From positions 1,550,001-1,614,000 of the forward strand of contig NZ_CP031747.1 in the NCBI RefSeq assembly GCF_005311025.1: a DNA stretch of 64,000 nt, read 5' to 3'. Below are positions 9,616 through 18,013 of the stretch, piece after piece. A model generated the notes under the pieces. That model did not search any database and was not told the origin of the DNA. It saw only the letters and a list, made by a program, of their open reading frames with translations. Source of the DNA: Alcaligenes faecalis (GTDB lineage Bacteria > Pseudomonadota > Gammaproteobacteria > Burkholderiales > Burkholderiaceae_B). Position numbers and translations under genes: made by a program. The first letter of the stretch is position 1. The number at the start of each line of letters is the position of its first letter.

Positions 9616-9626
9616 GAACAGCGTTC
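9616..9626. promoter_or_regulatory. Putative IclR operator, copy 2
   Basis: A second exact copy of GAACAGCGTTC, 52 bp before the Bug start codon. The mirrored placement in front of each arm fits one regulator for both operons. Confidence 0.6.
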
Positions 9627-9677
9627 TATATATTGGAACAAAAAGAGAAGAAAACTCTCACACAGGAGGCAAGGATC

Positions 9678-10676
9678 ATGTTCAGTTCTTTTTTTTCGCG
9701 CACAGGGTTTCTACGCACAGTGCTGGTCTCGGGACTGGCGGCAGTCAGCAGCTTTTCTGCTCCGGCTGCCATCGCGGCCGATACCTATCCCAGCCGTGAA
9801 GTGACCTTTGTGGTTCCCTATCCCCCAGGCGGTAACAGCGACAATCTGGCGCGTCTGTTTGCCGACCGTCTGCGCGTCAAGCTTGGCGTTCCCATCGTGA
9901 TTGAAAACCGGCCCGGCGGCACCACCTCGCTGGGCACGTCTATCGTGGGTCGCGCCAAACCCGATGGCTACACCTTGTTGCTGGCCACCAGCACCGCCTT
10001 TACCGTGCTGCCCTATATACGCGACGTGCCTTATGACCCGATCAAGGGCTTTGATTTTGTAGGCAGTCTGGCCGGTTACCTGCCCATCATGACGGTGCGC
10101 AATGATTTGCCGGTCTCCAACCTGAAAGAGTTTGTCGAGCTGGCCCGCAAGGAGCCCGGCACCTTGACCTATGGTTCGGCAGGTATAGCGTCTGGCGGTC
10201 ATTTGGCGGGAGAGATTCTGGAAAAAGCCGAGAAACTGGACTTGCTGCATGTGCCGTTCAAAGGCTCGGCAGACACCATGACGGCCTTGATGGGCAATCA
10301 CATCGATTTCTTTATTGATGGAGTCGGGCTGGAGCTGGTGAAGAGCGGCAAGGCCAAAGCCCTGGTGACCTATGCCAGCGTGCGTCATCCCGAACTGCCG
10401 GATGTGCCCACACCGAAAGAAGCCGGTTTTGATCTGGCCCTGCCTTTTGAAGGGTTCTGGGGGCTGGCGGTGCCGGCTGGCACCCCTGACGATGTCATGA
10501 AGAAGCTGGCCAAGGCTACCGAAGAAATTCTGGCCGAGCCGCAGACTCAAGAGCGTTTCCACCGCATCAGTGTCAGTGCCAGCTGGAAAGACGGCGATGC
10601 GTATGCCAAGGATCTGGAGCAGAGTCGGGCTTATTACAGCGAGCTGCTCAAGACCATCAAGATGAGCGATGACTAA
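9678..10676 (+). CDS. Bug-family (TctC-like) periplasmic solute receptor
   Basis: A 332-aa Bug receptor. The ATG at 9678 follows a strong AGGAGG. Residues ~1-34 are a signal peptide ending SAPAAIAA. The family motifs YPSREVTFVVPYPPGGNSDNLAR, ENRPGGTTSLG and LATSTAFTVLP are present. Bug proteins bind carboxylates in the periplasm; only some work with a TctAB permease, and no tctAB is seen here. It is the first gene of an operon with an ADP-forming acyl-CoA synthetase, a crotonase and a thiol dioxygenase. The ligand is therefore probably the carboxylic acid degraded by the cluster, which is inference. Confidence 0.9.
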   Translation: MFSSFFSRTGFLRTVLVSGLAAVSSFSAPAAIAADTYPSREVTFVVPYPPGGNSDNLARLFADRLRVKLGVPIVIENRPGGTTSLGTSIVGRAKPDGYTLLLATSTAFTVLPYIRDVPYDPIKGFDFVGSLAGYLPIMTVRNDLPVSNLKEFVELARKEPGTLTYGSAGIASGGHLAGEILEKAEKLDLLHVPFKGSADTMTALMGNHIDFFIDGVGLELVKSGKAKALVTYASVRHPELPDVPTPKEAGFDLALPFEGFWGLAVPAGTPDDVMKKLAKATEEILAEPQTQERFHRISVSASWKDGDAYAKDLEQSRAYYSELLKTIKMSDD

Positions 10677-10710
10677 ACGCTCACAGAACCACCAACAGGA
10701 GACAAACGTG

Positions 10711-12813
10711 ATGGAAACCGTCACTTGCGCCAGCACGCTGGACGCTTTGCTGGACCCGGCATCCATAGCTTTGGTCGGCGCCTCGGAAGATCAGTCCAAG
10801 TTTGGCGGGCGACTGTTCCGTATGCTGCTCAAGCACGGTTATGGCGGCAAGGTCCTGCCTATCAATCCCAGCCGCAGCAGTTTGTTTGGTTTGCCCGCTG
10901 TGCCCGGTCTGGCTGCACTGGATAGCGCTCCGGATCTGGCCGTGTTTACGGTGGGGGCCGATACCGTTCTGGAACAGGCGCAGATTGCGGCCCAAATGGG
11001 GGTACGCGGTTTGCTGGTGATCTCCGCAGGCTTTGCTGATGCAGGCGAGCGCGGGCTGGAACGCGAGCAGGCCTTGCTGCGTATCTGTCGTGACTCGGGC
11101 ATGCGACTGATCGGCCCCAATTGCCTGGGCATGATCAGCCCCAGCCGCAGTCTGGTGCTGTGCTCTTCGCCGGTGCTGGACAGAGACAGCCTGCCGGAAC
11201 GGCCTATTGGTTTTGTCAGCCAAAGCGGTGCCTTGATGACTACCTATTTTGATCGGGCCTGGGCGATGGGCGGTGGCTTTACCTACGGTTTTTCGGTGGG
11301 TAATCAGGCTGACCTGGATCTGTGCGACTTTGTGGATTTCCTGATTGATGATCCCAAGACGCAAGTGATCTGTACTTATATAGAGGGCATTAAAGATACC
11401 CAGGCTTTGCGTCGCGCAGCTCGTCGGGCGCAGGCCGCGGGCAAGCCCTGGCTGGCCGTCAAGGCAGGGCGCTCCAGTGCGGGCAAGGCGGCCGCCTTTT
11501 CGCATACTGCCAGCGTAGCGGGCGACCATGATGTGTTTGCCAGTGTCTGTCGCGATGAAGGCATCAGCCTGATGGACGATATGGGGGCCATGCTCTTGCT
11601 GGCAAACAGCATGGTGCGCTTTACCAGCAACAAGATCTCCAAAGTCGCGATTGTGACGCCTTCGGGTGGCGGTGGGGCCTTGGCTGCAGATGCTTTGGCA
11701 GAGCATGGCGTGGAACTGTCCAGTTTTTCCGCTACTACCAAGCAGGCTCTGGCTGCCCACTACCCGGCAGGGCAGGCGGATAACCCGGTTGATCTGGGAG
11801 CGCGTCTGACGCAGGACTCCACCGAAGTGGCCCGCGCTACTTTGGATGCCTTGATGCAGGATCAGCAAAGTGACGTGGTATTGATCACGGCTTCCATGTG
11901 TCCGCAGGAGTGGATGGCGGCCCTGATTGAAAAAATCATCCACCCCGAACCGCACTGGGCCAAGCCCGTGATGGTGGCGTTCGATGCGGGCGCAACATCC
12001 GAGCCTTTGCGGCAGAAACTGGCCCAGCACGGCCATGCGTATGCCAGCTCCAGCCTGGAAGCGGCGCTGGCCTTGTCCGCCTGGAAACGTCACGGTCAGT
12101 TTGTGCCGCGCCAGCAAGCCTTGCGTCCCAGTGCCTGCCAAGCGCCCACGGTCATGCCGCGCGGTGTTTTGAATGAAGATCAGTCCAAACGTCTGCTGGC
12201 GCATTACGGCCTGCCCGTGAATCTGGGCCAGGTGTGCGAGGACGTGGAACAGGCTGTGGTGCTGGCCGAACAGATTGGCTATCCGGTGGTGATGAAGATT
12301 GTTTCCCCCGATATCGTCCATAAAACCGAGGCGGGTGGGGTGGCGCTGGATGTGGCCGACGACGCCAGCTTGCGACGCGATTTTGCCCGGCTCTACGCCA
12401 ATGCCAAAGCCTATAAAGCAGATGCCCGTCTGGAAGGCGTTTTGGTACAGGCCATGGCCAAAGGGGATGTGGAACTGCTGATCGGGGCACGTCAGGATGC
12501 GCAGTTTGGCCCGGTCGTGGTGTTTGGTGCAGGCGGCATTCTGGTGGAAATGTTGTCAGACCGGGTGATTGCCGCGGCCCCTTTAACCCTGGCTGATGCA
12601 GATCGACTTTTATCTACCTTGATGATCGACAAGCTGCTGAAGGGGTACCGGGGACGCATGCTGGATCGTGACGGTGTGCTCGATGCGATTGTGCGTGTCA
12701 GCTTCCTGGCCCACGACTTGCGCGACACCAACTTTGAATTGGATATCAACCCCTTGATCGTGGCGGCTACCCGCTGTCACGCCGTCGATGCCCGCCTGTC
12801 CATAGGCGAATAA
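10711..12813 (+). CDS. ADP-forming acetate--CoA ligase family acyl-CoA synthetase
   Basis: A 700-aa single-chain NDP-forming acyl-CoA synthetase. The order is CoA-binding Rossmann domain (ALVGASEDQSKFGGRLF, residues ~15-130), succinyl-CoA-ligase-like domain (PIGFVSQSGAL near 165; the phosphohistidine candidate is in AFSHTASVAGDHDVF), and a C-terminal ATP-grasp domain (YPVVMKIVSPDIVHKTEAGG; LINPLI-like end). The start at 10711 with CAGGAG upstream is preferred to an ATG at 10669 inside the previous gene; GTG at 10708 is an alternative. It would convert a carboxylic acid to its CoA thioester using ATP. It gives the right arm its own CoA-activating enzyme beside the CoA transferase of the left arm. 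Confidence 0.9.
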   Translation: METVTCASTLDALLDPASIALVGASEDQSKFGGRLFRMLLKHGYGGKVLPINPSRSSLFGLPAVPGLAALDSAPDLAVFTVGADTVLEQAQIAAQMGVRGLLVISAGFADAGERGLEREQALLRICRDSGMRLIGPNCLGMISPSRSLVLCSSPVLDRDSLPERPIGFVSQSGALMTTYFDRAWAMGGGFTYGFSVGNQADLDLCDFVDFLIDDPKTQVICTYIEGIKDTQALRRAARRAQAAGKPWLAVKAGRSSAGKAAAFSHTASVAGDHDVFASVCRDEGISLMDDMGAMLLLANSMVRFTSNKISKVAIVTPSGGGGALAADALAEHGVELSSFSATTKQALAAHYPAGQADNPVDLGARLTQDSTEVARATLDALMQDQQSDVVLITASMCPQEWMAALIEKIIHPEPHWAKPVMVAFDAGATSEPLRQKLAQHGHAYASSSLEAALALSAWKRHGQFVPRQQALRPSACQAPTVMPRGVLNEDQSKRLLAHYGLPVNLGQVCEDVEQAVVLAEQIGYPVVMKIVSPDIVHKTEAGGVALDVADDASLRRDFARLYANAKAYKADARLEGVLVQAMAKGDVELLIGARQDAQFGPVVVFGAGGILVEMLSDRVIAAAPLTLADADRLLSTLMIDKLLKGYRGRMLDRDGVLDAIVRVSFLAHDLRDTNFELDINPLIVAATRCHAVDARLSIGE

Positions 12814-12856
12814 AACCAAAACCTATTCTTTGAAAAATACCCAGGAGGAGTAAACC

Positions 12857-13609
12857 ATGTCGGATTATCAGTGCATTCTTGTAGAAAACCATGATGACGG
12901 TGTTTCCATCTTCACGATCAACCGTCCTGATCGCCGCAATGCCTTGAGCGCTACCGTGGTCAAGGAACTGCAGCAGGCATTTCTGGCCTTTGACGAAGAC
13001 CCCACACGCCGCGTAGCCGTGCTGACCGGGGCGGGCAATGACGCTTTTTCTGCCGGGGCGGATATTAATGAGTGGCCCGAGTTGTGGCGCGCCATTCCCA
13101 CGGTAGGTTTTGAAACCGACAAGCCCATTATTGCGGCCGTTAGTGGTTGGTGTGTGGGTGGAGCCCTGGTGATGGCCATGATGACGGACTTGCTGGTAGC
13201 GTCCGAGAGTGCCAAGTTTTCTTACCCCGAAGCCAAGCTGGGCTTTACCGGCGGCATCATCTCGGGCCTGGCCTCGCGCATTCCGCATCATGCCGCCATG
13301 GAAGTGATCTTGTTGTGCCGCACGCTGGAAGCCCGCCGTGCTTACGATCTGGGTTTTGCCAATGAAGTAGTGCCGGTAGGCGAGCAAGTCCAGGCTGCCG
13401 TGCGCATGGCTCAGGATCTGGCCAAGATGTCGCCGCGTGTTTTGCAAACCTTGAAGCGCTTTATCAATAATGAAGTGCTGACGCGCGGCCCGTCCGAGCA
13501 GATGGCGCGCACCATGCGGCAACTGAAAGCGATCGAGGATAGTTATGATGCCAAGGAAGGGATGAACGCGTTCAAAGAAAAACGTGCCCCGGTGTATCTG
13601 AACAAATAA
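12857..13609 (+). CDS. Crotonase-fold enoyl-CoA hydratase-like enzyme
   Basis: A 250-aa crotonase with a strong AGGAGGAG ribosome site. The oxyanion-hole segments FSAGADI and GWCVGGALVMAMMTD are present. The Glu164-equivalent is kept (YPEAKLGF), while the Glu144-equivalent is Val, so one of the two hydratase glutamates is missing. Such enzymes include isomerases and beta-eliminating lyases. It lies in the operon with the acyl-CoA synthetase and the thiol dioxygenase. One testable idea is elimination of a thiol from a 3-thio-propanoyl-CoA, as DmdD does with methylthioacryloyl-CoA in a related reaction. Confidence 0.88.
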   Translation: MSDYQCILVENHDDGVSIFTINRPDRRNALSATVVKELQQAFLAFDEDPTRRVAVLTGAGNDAFSAGADINEWPELWRAIPTVGFETDKPIIAAVSGWCVGGALVMAMMTDLLVASESAKFSYPEAKLGFTGGIISGLASRIPHHAAMEVILLCRTLEARRAYDLGFANEVVPVGEQVQAAVRMAQDLAKMSPRVLQTLKRFINNEVLTRGPSEQMARTMRQLKAIEDSYDAKEGMNAFKEKRAPVYLNK

Positions 13610-13625
13610 GAACTGATTCACGAAT

Positions 13626-13641
13626 TGGGCCGCAAGGCCCA
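13626..13641 (+). other. GCAA-loop hairpin before the thiol dioxygenase gene
   Basis: A perfect 6-bp stem (TGGGCC/GGCCCA) with a GCAA tetraloop lies between the crotonase stop and the dioxygenase start. There is no T tract, so it is more likely an mRNA-stability or processing element than a terminator. Confidence 0.35.
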
Positions 13642-13664
13642 GTCAACTATGGAGACATCCCCTT

Positions 13665-14231
13665 ATGCACCCCCGTTTTGAGCGTTTTATTCAAGGGATG
13701 AATGAATTGACCGGCCGCCCGGCTGTCGCTGAGGCGGATATCCTGCGTGATGGCCGTGTCCTGCTGGGCGAACTGGTGGCCCAGGACGATTGGCTGGCCC
13801 CGGAGTACACCCAGCCCCATCCCCAGTTTTATCAGCAGTACTTGCTGTATTGCTGTCCGCAGGAACGCTTTTCCGTGGTCAGCTTTGTGTGGGGTCCCGG
13901 CCAGAAAACCCCTATCCACGACCACACCGTGTGGGGCTTGATTGGTATGTTGCGTGGCGCGGAACGCTCCCGGCCTTTTGACCGTGATCCCGATACCGGC
14001 CATATGACAGAACAAGACACACAGACTCTGGAACCAGGCGTGGTGGAAGTGGTGTCACCCACGGTGGGTGATATACACGAGGTCTCCAATATGTATGACG
14101 ACCAGGTGTCCATCAGCATTCACGTTTATGGTGCGGATATCGGCAAGGTACGCCGTCACGTCTTTGACCCGCAGACTGGGCAGGCCAAGGAGTTTGTCTC
14201 CGGCTATGCCAACCGTCCGGCTGTCGCGTGA
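13665..14231 (+). CDS. Gln-type thiol dioxygenase (3-mercaptopropionate dioxygenase-like)
   Basis: A 188-aa cupin of the cysteine dioxygenase family. The iron ligands are His85 and His87 (PIHDHTVWG) and His138 (GDIHEVSN); Tyr155 (SIHVYG) is conserved. The residue matching substrate-binding Arg60 of mammalian cysteine dioxygenase is Gln58 (FYQQYLL), and there is no Cys for the Cys-Tyr crosslink. Both are traits of bacterial 3-mercaptopropionate dioxygenases rather than cysteine dioxygenases. The enzyme would convert 3-mercaptopropionate plus O2 to 3-sulfinopropionate. It is the last gene of the operon, and its stop is 1 bp from the stop of a convergent hydrolase gene. Cysteine as substrate is the main alternative. 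Confidence 0.88.
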   Translation: MHPRFERFIQGMNELTGRPAVAEADILRDGRVLLGELVAQDDWLAPEYTQPHPQFYQQYLLYCCPQERFSVVSFVWGPGQKTPIHDHTVWGLIGMLRGAERSRPFDRDPDTGHMTEQDTQTLEPGVVEVVSPTVGDIHEVSNMYDDQVSISIHVYGADIGKVRRHVFDPQTGQAKEFVSGYANRPAVA

Positions 14232-14232
14232 G

Positions 14233-14994
14233 TCAAGTGGTGTTGTTGGGCAGGTGCCCAATACGGGCGCCAATAATCATTTCCTGAATCCAGCGATAAA
14301 GCAGCACGGAGTAATCACGCTGGGCGACTTTCTCGTCCAGCGCGTGGTTGCTGCCTTCCAGCACTCGATGTGTCAGGGAATGAGCCTGGCTGAAGGCTTG
14401 GCGATACGTTAGCAAGGTCTGGCGGGGAATCAGCTCATCGTATTCCGCTTCAAACAGCAGAACATCTCCCGTGAATTTGGAGCAGGCCTGCAAGGCGCGG
14501 TTCTCTTGCGGAGAATGAGTATGCAGACGGTAGTCCTGCAGCAACTCTCGGTTGAGCTGATCCTTTGGAGACAGCCAATCGTCGTCCGGGTACAAGGCAG
14601 GAGCCAGCAAGCTGAGCCAGCGTACCGATCGAAATTCACTTAACAGGCAGGCCAGATAGGCGCCATAACTGTGCCCCACAATGGCGATGGAGCTGGAGTC
14701 CACCATAGGGTGGCTGCTCAAGGTGTCGAAGGCCGCGCAGATATCCTGGAAGTTCTGTTCTCGGGTGACGTTCTCGCGCTCGTGCTGATTGGCATTGTGT
14801 CCGGCAAGATCAAAGGTCAGACAAATACAGCCCATACCGGCAATGGTGTGGGCGCGTTTCAGGTCAAAGTGCTGGCTGCCGCCCCAACCGTGCACGAACA
14901 AAATGCCAGGGACAGGGGATTGGGGGACTAGCAGGCGTGCATCCAGGTGCTGATGGGGCACTTTGATGGTGGTGTTGAAAATTTCCGTACTCAT
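14233..14994 (-). CDS. Alpha/beta hydrolase
   Basis: A 253-aa alpha/beta-hydrolase-fold protein. The start at 14994 overlaps the stop of the DUF3182 gene by 4 bp (ATGA), which excludes a longer in-frame start at 15111. The oxyanion segment FVHGWGGSQ, the nucleophile elbow GHSYGA (Ser near residue 108), an acid in FEAEYDELIP and the His in EGSNHALDE complete the triad. The substrate is unknown. It is the last gene of the run otsB-DUF3182-hydrolase in the trehalose and stress island. Confidence 0.85.
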   Translation of the reverse strand: MSTEIFNTTIKVPHQHLDARLLVPQSPVPGILFVHGWGGSQHFDLKRAHTIAGMGCICLTFDLAGHNANQHERENVTREQNFQDICAAFDTLSSHPMVDSSSIAIVGHSYGAYLACLLSEFRSVRWLSLLAPALYPDDDWLSPKDQLNRELLQDYRLHTHSPQENRALQACSKFTGDVLLFEAEYDELIPRQTLLTYRQAFSQAHSLTHRVLEGSNHALDEKVAQRDYSVLLYRWIQEMIIGARIGHLPNNTT

Positions 14995-16115
14995 GATGGC
15001 AGTGGGCCGCCGAAGCGGGCAAGATAAGCCTCGTCTTCTTGGTCGAGGCTGTAAAGATGAGGGGAGTTTTTCACCAGGCTGGCATCGTCCAGATAGCGCT
15101 CGCGTGTCCATGCGTGGGTATGTTGGAGCTCAGGGTGGCGTTGCAGGGTGCGGATGGCCAGAATCTCTGCAATGGACGCTCCGCCGAAACGCCAGGAATG
15201 TTCCAGTACGGCTGCCTTGTAGTGGCCACGCGCATTTTTACCGACGATGAGGTCATAGTTGCGACGTGAGGCATACAGTTCAGGATAGGCCTGCCTGATG
15301 TTTTTTTCGTAGCTTATGGTCAGCTCAAGCAGATGCTCAATGCGCTTCATGCCTGAGAGCTGCAGCAACTGCGGAAACCCGCCGCGAACCAGTAGCAAGC
15401 TGGAGCCGCCATATACGGACTCGTGCTGCAGGTTGGTGGTCTGGTGTTGCTGGCCGATATAGGAAAAAAGATGCTCGCCCACCTGGGTCTGGCCGATGCT
15501 GAAGGTCTCGCCATCGAGCAGGTTCTCCTCCAGTACCAGACCCTGTTCCAGTTGATTCTGCCACGGCGGCAGGTTCAAGAGCTCTTCCAGCTCTTGACGG
15601 CTGTAGATCACCTTCTGGCCTTTGCCTGCATTAGCACTGGCCAGTTTGGCTCGTATGCCGGTCTGGCCTGCTTCATCCAGAAGGCTCATTGTGCGTAGCG
15701 CGTCGTTTCTTGAAAAGACGCTGTAGCCTGGCAAGACCGTGTGCCGTAACGCCAGGCCCAGCTCATTGTTCCAGCCTTCCGGGCGATCCATATCGTCCTG
15801 GGGAAGGGGATGGGCGACGGTTTTATGGGCCAGAAAGTCATATGGCACTACACCCCCATACAGTTGGGAGGCCTGTTCGATACCCAGTTGTCGTGCCTGC
15901 TCCAGGCTCAAGGTCTGCAGGGGAAGGTAGTAAGTGTTTTCGGAGCTGGGCTTTAGCTGGTCTTCATAGTCAATATGGACTCGAGGCAGATCCAGGAATT
16001 GCGCCAGTTCCCTGGCCATGAATTCCAGACTTTGGAGCGCGCCCTTGTTGCAGCCCTTGCTGGGCAGGCTGATTTGCAAGGAGGTCTTGGGCGTAGAGGT
16101 AAGTATCTTGCTCAT
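14991..16115 (-). CDS. DUF3182 family protein (ATP-grasp-like)
   Basis: A 374-aa cytosolic protein matching my recollection of the DUF3182 family. The segments RAKLASANAGKGQKVIYS and GLVLEENLLDGETFSIGQ look like the ATP-grasp nucleotide-binding core, and AAVLEHSWRFGGASIAE is near the end. No enzymatic function is established. It is translationally coupled to the downstream alpha/beta hydrolase gene and lies 45 bp after otsB. The family is often seen with trehalose or stress genes, which fits this neighbourhood. Confidence 0.72.
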   Translation of the reverse strand: MSKILTSTPKTSLQISLPSKGCNKGALQSLEFMARELAQFLDLPRVHIDYEDQLKPSSENTYYLPLQTLSLEQARQLGIEQASQLYGGVVPYDFLAHKTVAHPLPQDDMDRPEGWNNELGLALRHTVLPGYSVFSRNDALRTMSLLDEAGQTGIRAKLASANAGKGQKVIYSRQELEELLNLPPWQNQLEQGLVLEENLLDGETFSIGQTQVGEHLFSYIGQQHQTTNLQHESVYGGSSLLLVRGGFPQLLQLSGMKRIEHLLELTISYEKNIRQAYPELYASRRNYDLIVGKNARGHYKAAVLEHSWRFGGASIAEILAIRTLQRHPELQHTHAWTRERYLDDASLVKNSPHLYSLDQEDEAYLARFGGPLPS

Positions 16116-16160
16116 GGGGCCATCCTTTTAAGTAAAGAGAGTGCGGCCAGTGTCAGCGAG

Positions 16161-16955
16161 TCATGGCGCAACCGTTTTGGCGCCTGAGGGCGTTCGCTGT
16201 GCCAGCTCGGAGAAAAAGCGCGTCTCCAGCAGACTGGTTTGCAAAAGTGTCAGCAGGTCAGAGGGGTGTGGCAAGGAAAGCTGGGCCGCGCTGGCTGGCT
16301 CCTGAGGACCGATGCGTATGCTCAGCCCGCCTTTCTGGTTCACAAACTCAAAGGCGGCCTCATCGGTCAAGTCGTCGCCAATCATGACGGGCTTGCGGTC
16401 GGCGAACGCGGGCAGGCGTTGGGCCCGGGCCAGGGCTTGGCCTTTGTCAAAGCCGCTCATGCGCAGTTCGATGACACAATGTCCACGGATCAGATCAAAG
16501 CCGGGATATTCCGAGCACAGCACCTGCAGTTCTGTGGCCAAGGCCTCGCCAACTTCAGGGCGTTGCCGAAAGTGCACAGCCACACCGTGCGATTTGCGCT
16601 CCATCCAAACCAGTGAATAGGGGTGGATCAGGGCGGCGACAGAGCGGGACAGGCTGTGGTGCTCAGCCGGGTTGATCGGGATGTTCCAGCATTCCTGACC
16701 CTCGGCGTCATACATGGCTGCGCCGTGGCTGCTGATCATGGCAAGCGGAAGCTTGGTGCAGGCGATATGCAGGCTGTCATAGTCGCGGCCTGAAACCAGT
16801 GCCACCGCGCCGTCGCAGGCAGCGTGCAGATTCAGCAGCAGGCCGGCGGTGGACGGGGGAAGAAATACCTGGTCAGGCCGCGCAGCCAAGGGGACCAGCG
16901 TGCCGTCCAGATCCAGAAACAAGGCGGTCTGATCCAAATGCAGAGCGTTATTCAT
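16161..16955 (-). CDS. otsB: Trehalose-6-phosphate phosphatase
   Basis: A 264-aa HAD-superfamily phosphatase. The DxDGT nucleophile motif (FLDLDGTLVPL, near residue 15), VSGRDYDSL, SSHGAAMYDAEG and the C-terminal IGDDLTDEAAFEFV are all present. It removes phosphate from trehalose-6-phosphate made by OtsA to give the osmoprotectant trehalose. otsA is in the same island but not the same operon (19580-20980, same strand). otsB follows the SDR gene by 1 bp and probably belongs to the transcript that starts before the KGG-repeat gene. Confidence 0.95.
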   Translation of the reverse strand: MNNALHLDQTALFLDLDGTLVPLAARPDQVFLPPSTAGLLLNLHAACDGAVALVSGRDYDSLHIACTKLPLAMISSHGAAMYDAEGQECWNIPINPAEHHSLSRSVAALIHPYSLVWMERKSHGVAVHFRQRPEVGEALATELQVLCSEYPGFDLIRGHCVIELRMSGFDKGQALARAQRLPAFADRKPVMIGDDLTDEAAFEFVNQKGGLSIRIGPQEPASAAQLSLPHPSDLLTLLQTSLLETRFFSELAQRTPSGAKTVAP

Positions 16956-16956
16956 A

Positions 16957-17928
16957 TCAGCTTCCTGGGTAACCCGTGATGGGGAGCACGGTGCCGGTGA
17001 TGTAGCTGGCGGTGATCGGGCTGGCTAGGTAGACATAGGCAGGCGCCAGTTCTTCCGGCTGGGCAGGGCGGCCAAAGACCGTATCGGCACCAAACTCGGG
17101 GATTTTTTCGGCCGGGGAGTCGGCGGGGTTCAAGGGGGTCCAGACGGGTCCGGGAGCGACCGCGTTTACACGTATACCTTTGGGCGCCAGGTTGGCCGCC
17201 AGGGAGTACGTGAAGGCAATAATGGCGCCCTTGGTGCTGGAGTAGTCCAGCAGATGAGCGGCCCCGCGCAAGGCTGTGACCGAGCTGGTATTGACGATGG
17301 CATCGCCCGCGTGAAGGTGCGGCAGGCAGGCCTGGGCCATGTAGATATAGCCATAGATATTGGTGTGGAAGGTTTCATTGAGTCGCTCCGGGGTCAGGTC
17401 TAGCAAGGATTGGGCATGTTCCTGAAAGCCGGCATTGTTGACCAGAATATTCAGGTGACCGAAGCGGTCCAGTACCTGCTCAATCGCTTGTCGGCAAAAT
17501 TCAGGGTCTTTCACATCGCCGCGCAGTGTCAGGCATTGGCGGCCTTCGGCCTCGACGGCCAGACGAGTGCGTCCGGCATCTTCATCCTCGTGCAAATACA
17601 CAATCGCCACATCGGCACCTTCTCGGGCATAGAGCACGGCAACGGCTCGACCTATGCCCGAGTCACCCCCAGTAATCACGGCGACTTTTCCTTCCAGCTT
17701 GCCGCTGCCCTTGTAGCTGGAGGCTTCGTAGCGGGGGGCCGGGTCCAGGTCACTTTCACACCCAGGCTTTTCCAGGTGTTGTTGCGGCAGGGGGGGAGTG
17801 GGGTAATCGCTGCCTGGGTGGCTCTTATCGTGCGTAACGGGCTCGTTCTGGCCGACCCCGTTCTTGTCCTTCTGGTCCTGCTGTTCTTGCAGGTGACGTT
17901 GCTCTTTCACTGTTTGACGCGTTGTCAT
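16957..17928 (-). CDS. SDR oxidoreductase, YghA/general-stress type
   Basis: A 323-aa short-chain dehydrogenase. The ATG at 17928 has CAGGAG upstream; an in-frame TTG at 17949 is rejected. A hydrophilic extension of ~50 residues, rich in Gln, Lys and Pro, precedes the Rossmann domain, as in YghA and Bacillus general stress protein 39. The cofactor motif is ITGGDSGIGRAV and the catalytic Tyr/Lys are in DYSSTKGAI. The substrate is unknown. Its context between the KGG-repeat stress protein and otsB supports a role in osmotic or desiccation response. Confidence 0.92.
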   Translation of the reverse strand: MTTRQTVKEQRHLQEQQDQKDKNGVGQNEPVTHDKSHPGSDYPTPPLPQQHLEKPGCESDLDPAPRYEASSYKGSGKLEGKVAVITGGDSGIGRAVAVLYAREGADVAIVYLHEDEDAGRTRLAVEAEGRQCLTLRGDVKDPEFCRQAIEQVLDRFGHLNILVNNAGFQEHAQSLLDLTPERLNETFHTNIYGYIYMAQACLPHLHAGDAIVNTSSVTALRGAAHLLDYSSTKGAIIAFTYSLAANLAPKGIRVNAVAPGPVWTPLNPADSPAEKIPEFGADTVFGRPAQPEELAPAYVYLASPITASYITGTVLPITGYPGS

Positions 17929-18013
17929 GACGGCTCCTGAAATAGACAAGGAATGGGACAGGGCGCGGCGGCCCTGGTGGGTGCGCCGCGTCCAACTGGG
18001 GCTTGGTTAAGGC

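Larger units (their letters stand above)
9337..9677. promoter_or_regulatory. Divergent promoter region of the catabolic cluster
   Basis: This 341-bp spacer separates acuI (left) from the Bug gene (right). It is AT-richer than its neighbours and carries two identical palindromes, listed separately. No further gene is credible; the in-frame TTG at 9633 is rejected as start of the Bug gene because AGGAGG at 9664 serves the ATG at 9678. Confidence 0.6.

Noticed and set aside
10681-12321. Minus-strand ORF of 546 codons opposite the acyl-CoA synthetase gene
   Set aside because: His/Gln/Arg-rich shadow with no recognisable fold; the plus-strand gene is unambiguous.
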